A stretch of DNA of 64,000 bases from the NCBI GenBank assembly GCA_037957365.1, contig JARHVA010008413.1:186001-250000 (forward strand), given 5' to 3'. The notes beneath the pieces are model-generated. The model had not been told where the DNA came from. It saw only the letters and a list, made by a program, of their open reading frames with translations, and searched no databases. Positions within the stretch are counted from its first letter, which is position 1, and each line of letters starts with the position of its first letter. Made by a program: the position numbers and the translations under genes. This DNA is from Torreya grandis (lineage: Eukaryota; Streptophyta; Pinopsida; Cupressales; Taxaceae). Shown one piece after another: positions 36,561 to 49,195 of this stretch.

Positions 36561-37491
36561 CAGAATAAAAATGATGATCAAACCAACATGATTAATGTTA
36601 TAGAAGAAATGGAAGATATGATAAACAAATGAGAATGGTCTGGCAAACAAGAAGCTAATGAGATGAGAAAGAATGATCTTGAAAAATGGTAAGTGCATGA
36701 GACAAGATGAAATGAACTAGTGTTTTTGTGCTTGAAAAATAGCAAGAGCATAGACTAGTGGAATAGGAAAGGACAAATGTAAAGAAATGTGAGACAATGT
36801 TTTTGCTCTTTTATGGATCATGTTATGATTTTTTTAGTATTTTCAAAGTATTTCTATTTTTTTGGTGTTTTTGGGATAAAATATGCACTAGGTGGGACCA
36901 TCTAGTTAAGGAGATGCACATCTTAAGAGTAGAGGTTCCAATAAGATAGCTAAGCCAATTGCAACAACCCATGCTCACAAATCAATGAGAGCAAGGATAT
37001 TGATTAAAAAATAAAGAGCAAAAAATGTGATATAGAATAATGTGCAACCTAAAGTAAAAAAGAAGTATCTACATTCACCTATCTGTAATAGTGTAGCAAT
37101 GGTCTAAAACTGATAAGATGTTTTTGTTCACTTGTTTGAAGCTACACAATACTATCCTGGCTGAACTACTTTGTATAACTACTACTAAGGATGTTCATAA
37201 TGTTCATGAGACATAATCAAGATCATAATTGGTCAAGGGATAAAAAGTGTTAAAGCTTATGATAGGCCTTAGACATAAAAACGAATATGCTTCTCAAAGA
37301 GAGAAATCCAAAATGGGATGAAGAATGTGTTCAGAGTGTCAAGGACTCAAAGCATTTACTATTTGGAATCATGAAAAGTGGACTAGGGTAGTATAAAATG
37401 TGTTGAAGGTAAGATAAAAGGGTGGGATAAAATTACATCAGCACAAGTTTCCCCCAAGTTAGGGGTCTTGTAGACAATGGTTCAAATTTGT

Positions 37492-38640
37492 TTATGCATA
37501 AAACCTCTTCAGGTATATGATGTTCATGGGCTCTAAAATTTCTTCACCATTAGGTTTATCTAGTTGATATGCTTTTAATCCATAGTTTGTTGTGACAATA
37601 TATGGTCCTAACCCATTAGGCTGAAACTTGCCTTTCTTTTTAGGATCAACATTCATGTTCTTTTGGTTCTCTTTCAAAACTAAGTTTCCAATCTCAAACT
37701 CTCAAGACATTATGCATTTATTGTAGCTCCTCCACAATCTATTCTGATAGGCCTGTAAGTTTTCTAGGGTAACCAAATGATTACCATCAAGAAGTTCTAG
37801 TTCTTGCAGCGATGAGGCTCTATAGTCTTCATCATCTTCAATATGCTCCATTGATATTCTTCATTATGGGATCCCAATCTCAACTAGGATGATAGCTTTA
37901 GTGGTAAAAACAAGGGAGTATAGAGTAGCTCTAGTTGTGGTGTGATGATTGGTTCTATAAGTGCAAAGGGCATGAAAGAGTTGCAAGTGCCAATTATGGC
38001 CAACATCATTGACAATCTTCTTTAAGATGACTAGAATGATTTTATTTGATGCCTCATCTTGTCCATTGCCTTGCGAGTTATATGGATTGGATTTCTTGTG
38101 CTTGATTTTAAATTTTGCACAAAGAGATTTCACATCTTGGTTCACAAAGGATCCACCATTATTATATATAATATGGGTTGGGATGCCATATCGACATATG
38201 ATATGGTAATGAATGAATTTGGCTATTTGTTTTTCGATAACCTAAGTGACAAGAATGGCCTCAATCCACTTGGTAAAGTAATTGGTTGTATTTAAAATAT
38301 GCTTATGGCCATCTAAAGATGTCAGGTTAATTTTTCCAATGAGATCTAGACCCCATGCTGAGAATGGCTATGGTGTTATGATTGATTATAATGGTATGGA
38401 AGGTGCATGTATCAAGTTGCCATGTTGTTAAAAAGGAACACACTCATTTACATAATTACAAGCATCTGTCTCCATTTTGGGCCAATAATAGCCTATTATG
38501 AGGAGTTTCTTTTCTAGGAATACACCCTTGGTATGGGCCCCACACATTCCTTCATGAACCTCCTTTAGTGCCATCTTAGATTCTCCCAAAGATAAACAGT
38601 GAAGAAGTATTCCATCATAGTTTTTATAATAAAACATGTT
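37492..38640 (-). pseudogene. Element A integrase
   Basis: The N-terminal zinc domain at 38637-38428 reads EVHEGMCGAH and CNYVNEC, so both His and both Cys are kept. The core follows with LDLIGKINLTSLDGHKHIL, YFTKWIEAI, YGIPTHIIYNNGGSFVNQD and GNGQDEASNK; the middle catalytic Asp of TDNGG is Asn, while the Glu in DEASNK is kept. Then HNWHLQLFHALCTYRTNHHT. The C-terminal domain at 37677-37492 reads GKFQPNGLGPYIVTTNYGLK then EEILEPMNIIYLKRFYA and ends pol. The same order and wording are found in Element B. Confidence 0.88.
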
Positions 38641-38660
38641 TCCAAGGAGGATATAACGTG

Positions 38661-39250
38661 CTAAGTGATGAAGGAATAGTTTTTGTTGGTTGTTGGAAAG
38701 GTCAATAGGAAATACATGACTATGGAAATAGCTATAAAAATCTTGGTACCATGGTAGCTCTGGTGAGGGATTAAGATCAACAATGGTGCTATCCTCTCTA
38801 AATCTAATAGAATATGTGTTGGTTGAAGAAGATTTTCAATTAAGAACTGATACTCTTTAGCATTCTCATGCATTTGAATCATGGAACCAATTGTTGTTAT
38901 GGTATCAATATATCTATTGTTGACTCATGTAACTTGCTCAAAATATAGAGATTTAAAATGTGTTTTGAGGTTATCGATAATTTACTTGTAAGGAACAAGC
39001 TTATCATCCTTTTTTTGATACTAGTTAGTTATCTAATTTATGATTAGCTATGAATCTCCATATACCTTTAAGCTTTGAATATCCCATTGTAGAGCTAGAT
39101 AGAGCCCTAAAACTCATGCCTAATATTCATCCATATTATTTTTATAATGAAATTATATATTGAATGCTTTGGGGATCATATTCCCCTATTACATGATCAA
39201 CAATATGCCAGCTCTAGACCCTTGAGATGTAAGGATCCATCAAAATAGAG
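38661..39250 (-). pseudogene. Element A second (Tat-type) RNase H and tether
   Basis: From about 39235 the frame reads WMLYFDGSL, then PKAFNI, NNMDEY, VLGLYLALQWDIQSLKVYGDS and LIINXI. This is the additional RNase H of Tat elements; the FDGS and GDS Asp motifs are present, and the usual NxAEYEAL is NNMDEYxAx. A tether follows down to 38661. Stops sit at Gln/Glu positions. Confidence 0.78.
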
Positions 39251-39256
39251 CATCCA

Positions 39257-39890
39257 CTATTTAGGTCCTTGTGATGCTGATTTTATCATCATGATAGAAT
39301 CATCTGGAAGGTCAAAGTTGAGAGGTTGAGTGGCCTTAATAGGAGGTTCTACAAGTTGGTCAATAAGAACTTGTCCTTTGATTACCTTTTGATTTTGGTA
39401 CTCAACATCAAACTCACTAAGGATCATAATCCATTTGGACATGCATCCTTGAAGAGATACTTTAGATAAGAGAAAATTGAGAGGATCTACCTTGGAGATA
39501 ACAATAGTTTTGTTATTCAGCATAGAATGTCACAATTTCTAAGTGGTGAACACCATAGCTAAACATGCCTTCTCAATAGGCATATAATTATGTTCATAGG
39601 CTACCAATGTGTGGCTTAAATAATAAATAGTGTGTTCCTTACCATGATCATCATGTTGAGCCAAAAGTGCCCCCAGTGCATGTTCTGTGGCTAGTATATA
39701 AAGAAGTAGTGGCTTTCCTTGTATTGGAGGTCATAAGACTGGTGGATTGGTCAAGCATGTTTTAAGCTTTGCAAATGCTATTTGACAATGTTCATCCCAC
39801 TAAAATGTTACCCCTTTCTTTAAGAGATGGGTAAATGGGTGGTACTTATTGGCCAATTGAGAAATAAACATGTGTATAGACTAGATCTTT
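39257..39890 (-). pseudogene. Element A RNase H (first)
   Basis: It reads GKPLLLYILATEHALGALL, AQHDDHGKEHTIYYLSHTLV, YEHNYMPIEKACLAMVFTT, MLNNKTIVISKVDPLNFLL and GCMSKWIMILSEFDVEYQNQ. These are the core and tail blocks of gypsy RNase H. The frame is well preserved, with only a few stops, better than in B. Confidence 0.85.
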
Positions 39891-39939
39891 CCTTGTAGAC
39901 CTCGTTGTTGTTTAAGATTGTTTGTTGGAGGCATTTCCA

Positions 39940-40831
39940 TAATAGTGTTGACCTTTGTAGGGTCTAGTTTTATCCCTCATTTTGATACAATGAACCCTAT
40001 AAATGTGTTTGATGTGACTCCAAAGACACATTTCTTAGGATTCAAGCAGACTTTATATTCATGAAGCCTCTCAAATATTCTTCATAGAATGTCAGGATGT
40101 CCAACTCTTGTTCTTGAGTTTATTAGTATGTCATCAACATGGTCCTTGAAAATGTCATGGAAAATGATAGTCATTTCATGTTAATATATGGCTCCAACAT
40201 TCTTCAAACCAAATGGCATGACTCGGTATCAGAATGTCCCCCATAAAGTGGTGAACATGGTATTATGCTAACCTTTAGGGGCTATCTTGATCTGATTGTA
40301 ACTATAAAATCCATCTATTAAGGATAATATCTTGTACCCAGTAGTTGAGTCAATGATCATATCAATGTTGGGTAGAGGAAAATCATCTTTGGGACATGCT
40401 TTATTGATATCACAAAATTCAATATAAATACGTATGCCTAGGGTCTTTTTACTCACTAGTACTATGTTAGAAACTTATTCAGATTAGTCTAGTGGTCTAA
40501 TAAAATCGGCTCCTAACAAATTTTCTAGCTCAGCCTTAACCAAAAGGGTGATGCATGGATGCATCTTTCTTAGTTTTTGCTTGACTAGTTTACCGCCAAG
40601 GTGAACAACAAGATAATGCAAAACTAAATTTGGGTTCAATCCTGGCATGTTAGAGTATGCCCATGTAAAGATGTCTATATAATTCTTAAGAATGGATATA
40701 ATATGTTCATGTTCTACTTTAGTAAGGGAAGCTCCAAGATAAACAATTTTGGGATCTTCATGGTCTATCAAATTCACTTTTGTTATGTTCTCCATAAGGA
40801 GTGTGGATCCATCCTCTATAATTGTAAGCAA
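39940..40831 (-). pseudogene. Element A reverse transcriptase
   Basis: It reads KNYIDIFTWAYSNMPGLNP, KQKLRKMHPCITLLVKAELE, LLGADFIRPLD, IRIYIEFCDINKACPKDDFP, LPNIDMIIDSTTG, TLWGTFWYRVMPFGLKNVGA, HVDDILINS and GFIVSK. All RT motifs are in order. The active site reads HVDD, so both catalytic Asp residues remain, with only the Tyr changed. Stops and small frameshifts near 40465 and 40195 inactivate it. Confidence 0.88.
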
Positions 40832-42100
40832 TGTATGGTCATGATCATTTTCCTCTACTATATCTTCTTATTATTTATCCCAAAGATCTAGATAATATGA
40901 AGAATCAGAATCTACCTTATCAAGTAAAGGCCAATTGGTAAAAACCTCTAAAAACTCAAGAGTAAGATGCTCAAATATTTAATGTTGTTCTAAAGATATG
41001 CTTGTACTATCTATCAAACTTGGGCTAGATGGACTTTTGATGTCCTTAGTAGATGAGAAAAATTTCCCATTTGGGAGACCTAAAACAATTTTTCACTCAA
41101 AGGCTTGTCTTTTTCTTTACTTTTTCCCTAATCGACAAGTGCCTCAAAGAGGTTTTCACCTAAAAATCTTGATGTTTTTTCTTTATTATGACCAAGAAAG
41201 TTTACCTACTCTCTAAATTAGGTAGAAAGATCTAATGAAAAATCAAAACCCTACTTATGATCACCAATGTGGAATACATCTCATAGGCCCATGTATTTTG
41301 TAATCGATTCTTCATTTTGAAACTCATCAAGGCATATGACCAAATTTTGCTAATCCAAATCTATGATTTCACAATGGTAAAGACATAGGTTATAGTGAGG
41401 GTTTGCTTCAGGATAGGAAGTACCAATGGTAAAGATATAATGTCCTACTTTAGGAAGGGAAGCACCACTAGGATGGGTTTTTGCTTTAGGATGGGAGTCT
41501 CCAATAGGTATTATGGTCAATATAGTATTTGAATCAAATGAATTTCAGTCAACAAGCTCATTGAAAAGGCTATAATGGGATATTATGTCACTGCTAGAAG
41601 TCTTATTACTAGTCACTTTGAAAGAGTCACTATAAAATGTTATGAGGTCATCCTTTAGTGGTTTAAATTTGAGACCCTAATTTTAATTGACAACTCTAGC
41701 TGATAAGGGTTCTAAAATTTCTTACACATGTGGGCCAAGGCCTTTCCCTGTATAGTCAAGATGATCCATTATCCTTTTAGGGATAAGATACTTTGAATTA
41801 TAAAAACAATCAATAAGGCATTCAAAACATAACTAATCTCCCTTGATAAAGGCCTCTCAATATTTCTTTGGTGTGATTATAGGTACACAAACCACAAGAG
41901 GTTTTGGTTGTTTCTTCTTTGGTTGCCAAATCTGATCAAGTCTATTAGGAGTCTGAGACATTTTGGGCTTACCAAATATTTTATGGGATTTTGGTAATTT
42001 TTTAATATTGAGGACATCCTTTAGATGGTATGTGGAAATGCCTACATCTTTAAAAAAAACCTGCTTGGCCAGAGCTGCAGGAAATGGATCAGCCAAAGTG
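40832..42100 (-). pseudogene. Element A protease-RT linker
   Basis: Poorly conserved spacer of the polyprotein. The one long frame (42096-41857) reads MADPFPAALAKQVFFKDVGI and then PKMSQTPNRLDQIWQPKKKQ. No catalytic motif. It holds its place between protease and RT as in other Tat elements. Confidence 0.55.
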
Positions 42101-42212
42101 GAGGCTAGATCACTAAGGTCAATATAATTATATGGATATGGATGAGAAATTATGGATTTGTTATTCTTTGTAATGAATTTAGAACTTCGGCAATAGTTAT
42201 AATTATGAAACT

Positions 42213-42753
42213 CTACTTCAAGATGTTTGTAGTATTGATATGGCTACTGATCAATGGGAATAGTAACCTTGATCTCGTCATGGGGGAACTTAAGGCATTG
42301 GTGAAGACTAGATGGAACTGCCTGTACTTCATAAATCCAAGGATGGCCAAGAAGTATGTTATAAGGAAGCTCAATATCCATAATATGGAATAATGTGTGA
42401 TGAGAAATAGACCCAACCATGATTGTCAACCAAATTATAATAGATCACTCCCTCTCAGCATTGTTATAAGCCTTGATTGCAATAGTTTCTAGATGACTAT
42501 CTTTATCCATGTAACCCAATTGTCATACCAATTTAAGAGATATGATGTTCAACCTTGAACCATTATCTATAAGAACCCACTTGATCTTGTGATCTGTAGT
42601 GATTATCTCAATGTATAGTGGGTTATTGTGGTTTGGGTTGAACGTGGGCATATCTTTTTGATCAAATGTGATTTGCCAAAATGAAGATAAGTGTCCAACT
42701 AGGTTCTGGAATTGATCAAGGTTTATATCATTAGGCACAATAGACTCTTTCAA
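42213..42753 (-). pseudogene. Element A aspartic protease
   Basis: It begins MKESIVPNDINLDQFQNLVG and has HKIKWVLIDNGSRLNIISLK, in which DNGS is the usual active site of Tat proteases. Further on, IELPYNILLGHPWIYEVQ and AVPSSLHQCLKFP give the flap/C-terminal motif YxxLLGRPW, with Arg changed to His. One stop follows LKLV and a frameshift lies near 42430. Confidence 0.85.
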
Positions 42754-43399
42754 AAGTTTATTGTAGATAGTTCTATGGACATCAGATGTCTGTAAGAGTT
42801 CTAATATGGAAATTTATGTAGGGGTTTTATCTAATTGATTTTTTAGACTATAATGCCTTTGAATTATGGATTAAACTATTTTAGTCTTTATTGAGACAAT
42901 ATTCAGCTTTGGAACTATTGGCACAATATTCTCATTAGGTTTTATGGAAGAAGTGGGTGAAGGGCCCTAGATGGTAACTCATGGGCATCTAGTTGTGACT
43001 GCATAACCTAAAGATGGAAAGGAGTTATTATAATTAGAAGAGGAAGGCAAAGGGCCTTGGATGGTGACTCATAGGTGACTAACTATATTTCTACAATTTT
43101 GGGTTAATGAAGAGCCTTTATAATTAGAAAATAGGTGTTGTTATTTATAATTAGTAACCCATGTAAATGGAGTTACAACATGATGATGTAAACCTACCAT
43201 AGTATTACTAAGGGGGGAGGGTGTTGAACTTATAATGGTGGGTCCCTTATTATGAGGAACATGAGATTGACCACATGGTTTCACAATAACAATGGAAATG
43301 TGGGATGAAAAAATGCATCCCATAGTATTATTATAGTCATAAGGTATGTTGTTATAAGCCATATTGTTAGTATGGGCATTATGATCTCGATTATGCTCA

Positions 43400-45646
43400 T
43401 TATGATTCTGACCTTGTTTTTGGTTTTGATTCTACCTCCATCCTTTATTGTGACCATTTTAATTATTTCTTGGTGGTGGTGGATCATGTCAAGGAAAGGG
43501 GTATTTATAGATTCACCTATCCTGATTTGTGTCTTGATTAGGGGCCAACTTAATTTATAGTTCACCACTTTCAATAAAGTTCTCAATAATATGTCATAAT
43601 TGAATGCAACAATATCCATTGTGACCAAAAACATGATGAAAGTTACACCATTCATTCTCTTTGTACCAATCTAGTTTTGGTTGATCTTGAGGAAATGGTC
43701 TTGATACTAGCCATGAAATTAAATTAGTTTTAATGAGCTTTTGTAACACTATTTCAACCTATTCTCCTAACTTGATAAAGACTCTAAAATTTTTATGAAA
43801 TTTCCTTCATGGAGGTTTTCCTTGCAAAATAAGTAGTGGATTTGGGTGAGTTAATTATACATTTGGAGGAGGCATAACTTGTACCATTTGTACATGTCTT
43901 GTTTTAGTCACCCCATTTCCAACCATGTTTTTATTTTTACTAAAGCCTTTAGGCTTATCTTGTATAACTATTTAAACTGGTGATTTATTTTTATTATACG
44001 CTTGAACTTGCACAAAAATATTGACAAGACCCTTAGCAATAAGAGCCTTCTCAATCTACACTCCTTTGTCAATAATTTCTTCAAATGAGTTAGCACAAGA
44101 TAATCATAGATTATGCATAACTTTAAGATGCAAATTCTATGCAAAGATATAAGCCAACTATTTGTCTAGTAAGTTATGTTGAAAGTAGCCTGCCAATGTT
44201 GTCCACCTTCGTAGATATGTGGTGAAACTTTCACCATCACGTTGCTTAACTTTGCATAAGTCAACAATGGTTAATTCATGTTCTATGTTATATGAGAACT
44301 GGCTAGTAAACTTTTTTGATAAGTCATTCCAAGTTGCAATTGATCCTTTGGGTAGTTTAAGTAGCCAATCAAGAGCTTGTCCTACTAAACTTCATATAAA
44401 TAATCATAGTAAGTACTTGCTACTATAAGCAACATCTTGACATAATATAAAGAATGCATATATGTTGTCATGTGGATCTCCTTTTCCTTTGTACTTCTCA
44501 AATTTAGGCACCTCAAAATGAGATGGAAAGGGGTTTTAGAGAATAGATAAATCAAATGGATATGGACATAACTCATTGAATTTGTACTTTTTGACTCTAT
44601 TATTCATCTCCAATATTTGAATAATTTATTTCATAGAATTCCATTCTTGCATGTTTGGTGCATTTGTGGATTAAATAAGATGTTGTTGGGGTGGAATGTG
44701 TCCCTAGTTTCATTAATGTTGGGGTGGAATGTTCCCCTAGTTTGTTGTTGTTGGTATGGAATGTGCCCCTGATTTTGTATGGATCTATAAGGAGTGCATA
44801 CCTTTCGATTCATGATTTGTTTCTAATTTGCTCTTTGAGTTGAGAACATAGGCTGTTGATTCTTGGATTGTCAAACATTCCCTGAATTTGGCTATTTCAT
44901 ACTTTGTTGATTTTGGAAATTTCTATGTTTATTTACCAATTTTTGTGTTGGTTGAAAAGAACTAGCCAAATTATCTCGAGGGATTTCCTCAATTCAAACT
45001 GAATGTTTAGGGTTTTGAGTTTGTAAAGTAACAAGAGGTTCTTGATGATTGAATAATGTATGTTCTATGTCAAATGGAACACTTTGTAAGGTCTCTTTTG
45101 ACTTTAACTATTCATTTATATTGCCTTGATCCACTATGGTAATGTCCTCATCCAATATTTATTGCATACTTTCAACCACATTTCCTTATTTTTTTGAAGC
45201 ATCATTATGAATTAAAGTGGCAACTAGGGAGTTAGCTAAACCTGTGACAAGTTGATCTGTATATCATTGACTTATTATCTTGATCTTAGCTAGAAGATTT
45301 AGATTTATGGGTTTTGACTCTTTTTATATTTCTTTTCCTTTGTTAGAAAAATAAGGTATTTCTATTCATGCAAAATCTTGCTCTTACCATCGTTGTTCTC
45401 CTTCTCTAACTAAGGTATGCAATTATTATGTAAGAAAGTCAGAAGGTAGTTTAGCATCTGATTCTATCAATCTAAGAAGGGCTTTATCTTGATCTTCTCG
45501 GGGTTGATAATCATTGTAATCATCTTCATATCCTAATGTTGTGGGGATGTCATAAAAACAATGGGCTTATCTTGACCCTCGTAAAATTACTCATCTTCAT
45601 AACTAAAGTCATAAGAGGCTCCACTATGAGTGAACCTTTGAGTCAT
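43400..45646 (-). pseudogene. Element A Gag
   Basis: The likely start is the ATG at 45646-45644, opening MTQRFTHSGASYDFSYEDE and soon hitting a stop. A Pro/Gln-rich N-terminal half includes two repeats of GTFHPN-type near 44700. The conserved core at 44540-44000 reads FEKYKGKGDPHDNIYAFF, SLVGQALDWLLKLPKGSI, ATWNDLSKKFTSQFSYNIE, ELTIVDLCKVKQRDGESFTT and YLRRWTTLAGYF. A zinc-type segment near 43660 reads EWCNFHHVFGHNGYCC, then IENFIESGEL: a C-x2-H-x4-H-x4-C array with all ligands kept. The protein packages RNA in intact elements. Confidence 0.82.
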
Positions 45647-47904
45647 GTCTAAATGAGCTATTCTATGTGTTTGACTAACTTTGGACCAATGCTTAACAAC
45701 CAAAAAAAGTATGATTTGACTCTCTTTTAAATAAATAACCAAGGTAGCAATGAGACTATAAGGGAGGGTGGTTTGAAACCATGCACAATTTATAATATTT
45801 GGTTCACAAGTTTACTCAACCTTTGGTAATGTTGAAATCACATAGATCAGAAGAGGGTAAGGTAACTCAAAGACCCAAGGTGAAAAATAGTACACCAAAG
45901 CCTATATCTTTGTGATATACCCATACTATAAAATCTAGTTCCAAATTTGACAAGTTAACCCTAGAAGTTTAGAGGAAAGCTCTCCAAATTATGAAGAAGA
46001 TAAAATGGACTAAGTAACTCAAGATATAAAAACATACATGAATCACTAATTATGAAACTAGGACCAAATAAATAGCACAACGTCACCACATGACTCTAGT
46101 AGGATAAAATATGTTCTAGGAATCAAAGCGTGAGTGATACACAAGATGACTTGAGTCCACCAAGATGATAATGTGATTTTGAGTCTTAATAAATGACCTT
46201 CAATCCAAATGGAAAATTGAACCCAAGTTAGAACAAGCTTAGTGCACAAATGGCAAACCCACTTTGACACACCAACCCTTAGAACATAGAAAGGTTCAAT
46301 TTTGATTGTGGATTATAAATGAAGGATCTTAAAAATCAGGTAAAAGATCTAGACTCAATTGGATAGCATGATTATGCCAAAGTGGATGACATGACATAAA
46401 GCTTTTGATAATAATTTGAATAAGGAAAAGATTAATTTTCCAATTGGACAGTGTAACGCCTCCCTTACTCAAGAAAATTGAGGGCAATGTGTTTTGGTTA
46501 AGGTCATTGAGTTAAAAATTAGTTTTAGACACAAATCAAGACCAAGTAAGCTAATGATAGAAAACACAGATCTTAAGTCTAAACTGACAAGGTATGACAA
46601 ATTGGGGTCTACTAAACTAGCAAGGTTTCTATCATTCCATGGGAATCAATTGTACAATGACTTTCATGTCAAATGATGCAAAAGATAAGCACAAAAATTA
46701 GGTGACCATGACATTAGATAGTTTTTAAAATGTCTAGTCCTTTTTACAACCACTACATCCTATTGTTTGCTCAGTGTAGTGTGATGTCTAAATGCAGATA
46801 CATCCCATGTGTAACTCCAATTAGGAGCCAAATGAAGTCAATATCAAGAGGTGAAACCCTAGGTCAAAGCCTCCCTAAATAACTCATGAGAGGTAATGAT
46901 GTCCCCCTCATAATCTAAGTTTTCATAAAAATAAAGAAAACATAAAATATAAATACTTTAGGGTCATTTTCAAGATCACCCAAACTTTAATGAGTTTTTG
47001 GGGAGCACTTTAGATGACATTCTTTCTAAGCCTTGGACTAGGATTTTTGAAATAGGAATGACACTTTTGATTCCAAGGATTCCCTAAAGGGGAAAAATGG
47101 AGGACCATACATGTGACATCCCTCTTTTTATCAAAAAAATTCTAACTTAAACAACTAAGTAAATACAAAAAACTTGGAAAGGTGAGTTCATTTTTTGGCC
47201 AAAATGGAAAATGAGGTGGTGTTCATTTGACCCTTTGGTCTTAGTTGTAACTTAAAAAAATAATGATAAAAACATTTATTTAATCACCTTCAATTTTACT
47301 TTAATCACCAAAATAATGGTCTTAATTCATTTTAAAACATGCAAAATATGTTCTAAAACATGATTTATCAACCTTGAAATCTGGTAGTTACCTGTCTACC
47401 CTTAAGGCATCACCCCAAAAGAAAATATGTTAGATTAGAAACATTTTAAATATATTTTAAAACTTTTGTAAAATAAATATGAAACTTGAAGCTAAACTAA
47501 TGTCAAATTCTAAATTTTTTGAAAAAAACATGTGGTTTTAAAAAAACAATCATCCAAAAAGGAGTCTGTATGACCCCAAACTAAGCATTTTAAAATAGCC
47601 TATTTAGCTCTTGGGTTTGTGTTTTTAATAAAAACATAGTGAGCGACATTGGTTAGATAACCAACATCAATTACACTTACTAACTGATGACGGTTAACTA
47701 ACTGACATCAGTTATACCAATAGTCATCGATGATGGCTATGCCAACTGATGATAGTTTTACTAACCAACATCAGTTACTGTGTAAACCCATGACAAAGAA
47801 AAATAACAAAAAAAAGTTATAAAATAAAATTACAAGAGGTTTAATGATCCAAATGAATATTTTAAAGTTGTAAAATCATGTTCTTCATGTGTGGGATGCA
47901 TTTT
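45647..47904 (-). other. Element A leader
   Basis: The 2.26 kb between gag and PBS has no supported gene; the ORFs at 46270-46058 and 46494-46676 match no family. It contains the ACTGACATCAGT cluster at 47643-47780, close to the PBS. Confidence 0.5.
47643..47780. repeat. Cluster of alternating ACTGAYGTCAGT-like motifs
   Basis: At least seven related 12-15-mers in both orientations, among them AACTGATGACGGTTA, AACTGACATCAGTTA, ACCAACATCAGTTA and AACTGATGATAGTTTTA. The copy AACTGACATCAGTT is close to its own reverse complement. Neighbouring copies can pair with each other. Confidence 0.65.
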
Positions 47905-47922
47905 GTCCCAATGGGTGTGCCA
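47905..47922 (-). other. Primer binding site of Element A
   Basis: The minus strand reads TGGCACACCCATTGGGAC, three bases from the 5' LTR. It resembles the TGGCACGCCCGGTGGGAC type seen in many plant gypsy elements, with CpG-related changes. It begins TGG, complementary to tRNA CCA. Confidence 0.75.
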
Positions 47923-47925
47923 AGA

Positions 47926-49119
47926 TGTAGAGAGGATTACAAAGCAAGTTAGTCAAACATTAGTCCATAAATCATGAAAAATGCATAAAGAACTAAATAG
48001 CTAAGCCTATATATTCCTATGAGAATTACAAAGGATAGCAAGAAATAAATGAAAGAAATCAACATCATATTACCTTCCCAAATGGATTCACTATACCCAT
48101 GTGGCTCAAAAATATGTTCTCCCTTGATCAAGCATCTTTGTCTTTGTCAATAAAGGTGGCAAACTCCTCCAATGTCTCAAGAACACTCCATAAAACCTAG
48201 GTTCATGATTCCAAATCACTAAACTATGCTATCAATGAAGCTTGTAACTAATTTTAATGGTTTATTGCAAAGGATTTTAGAGACAATTTTGCATAATAAC
48301 TTTGCATAAATCAAGCTTAAAATTCATGTCCATGGCCTCTTTATTTATAGATTTTTGAGATTGGTTAGGATCAACCATGACTGTCCATCTTAAGATTGAG
48401 ATGTGTGGCCATGGATAATCCTAATATTTGGAATTAGACGCATAAATATCCTCAAGATAAATAAGCATTAAAGAGGCATGGGAGACATTAACTAGGCATG
48501 GGTGACCCATAATATTGATATTTTATGCACTTATGGCTTGATGGATGCCACCCCATAGATGATGTCATTAGGTGATGCAGATATTCAAAATCAATTTTCA
48601 ATAATGAGATATTCAAAAAGATCTATGGAATTCTTACTTAATCTCTTAAATTGGATTAATTAGCTTAAATAAGTTTAATCAAGTTTAGTGAAATTCTTTG
48701 AAAATTGGTGCATAATTAATCAAAATGGTCAGAAAGTCATATTACTAGGTCATAACTTGACTAAAGAAGAACTGAAAGGTGATGTTAGATGCATTGGATC
48801 TATATTCTTATTTAGGATGTTGCCAACACCAAATAATAAAGGTATGTGATGTGTACTAATGAATTAGAAGAAAAGAGTGATTTAGAGTACTAAATGGCAG
48901 AATTATCATTTTGACTCGAAATCATCTGATCAAAGTTAGTTGGCCCATAAAATGCATTGCCCTATTTAGGGATACTTTGACCTAAACTAGCACTTATAAG
49001 TGATAAGTTTGAACCATTTAGGGTGTTTTATGGATTTTGACCTAAAATGTGCATTTGAGTACAATTCAAGTAAGATTAACAATTTGAACACAAATGGTGT
49101 TAAGAATTGGATGTTTACA
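47926..49119 (-). mobile_element. Element A 5' LTR (right copy)
   Basis: It begins TGTAGAGAGG and ends ATGTTTACA on the plus strand, followed by the target duplication atatg. It is collinear with the left LTR but with many single-base differences, so the insertion is old. The minus strand reads CTATAAATAAAG at 48350-48339 (TATA box). Confidence 0.92.
48339..48350 (-). promoter_or_regulatory. TATA box in A 5' LTR
   Basis: The minus strand reads CTATAAATAAAG, at the same LTR offset as in the left copy and in B. It would start transcription towards gag. Confidence 0.6.
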
Positions 49120-49124
49120 ATATG
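49120..49124. repeat. Target site duplication of Element A, right
   Basis: Exact copy (atatg) of the five bases before the left LTR. Confidence 0.85.
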
Positions 49125-49195
49125 TATAAACCTTCTAAGTTTAAAATCATAGGGCTTGACCTCATTTGACTAAAATTAAAATTTGGTCAACAATA
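49125..49195. other. Insertion C, right end
   Basis: Short remainder between Element A and the point where the RT frame of B resumes. It contains TTGACC and TTGGTCAA about 30 bases apart, so the end can fold weakly on itself. Confidence 0.4.

Larger units (their letters stand above)
34553..37480 (-). other. Element A region between pol and 3' LTR
   Basis: About 2.9 kb, A-rich on the plus strand, without a supported gene. It contains two copies of the CTACATAGT module (35380-35460 and 36485-36560) also found in B. The minus ORF at 34768-34547 lies next to the PPT and its DNA matches the equivalent region of B at 23891-23688; I regard it as non-coding. Confidence 0.55.
33349..49119 (-). mobile_element. 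Element A: complete Tat-lineage Ty3/gypsy element (decayed)
   Basis: A 15.8 kb element with two LTRs of about 1.19 kb, a perfect 5-bp target duplication, PBS, gag, protease, RT, RNase H, second RNase H, integrase, a ~2.9 kb non-coding 3' region and a PPT. Orientation is minus. The second RNase H and the PBS type place it in Tat. It is inserted in insertion C, which itself interrupts Element B, so A is the youngest of the three. All proteins carry stops, so it cannot move by itself. Confidence 0.92.

Noticed and set aside
38009..38295. Two plus-strand ORFs over integrase
   Set aside because: Shadows of the minus-strand integrase core.
43281..43655. 124-codon minus-strand ORF in Element A
   Set aside because: Out of frame with the zinc segment of Gag; the true frame is read next to it.
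44219..44428. Plus-strand ORF over gag of Element A
   Set aside because: Lies opposite the well-conserved Gag core on the minus strand, so it is a shadow frame.
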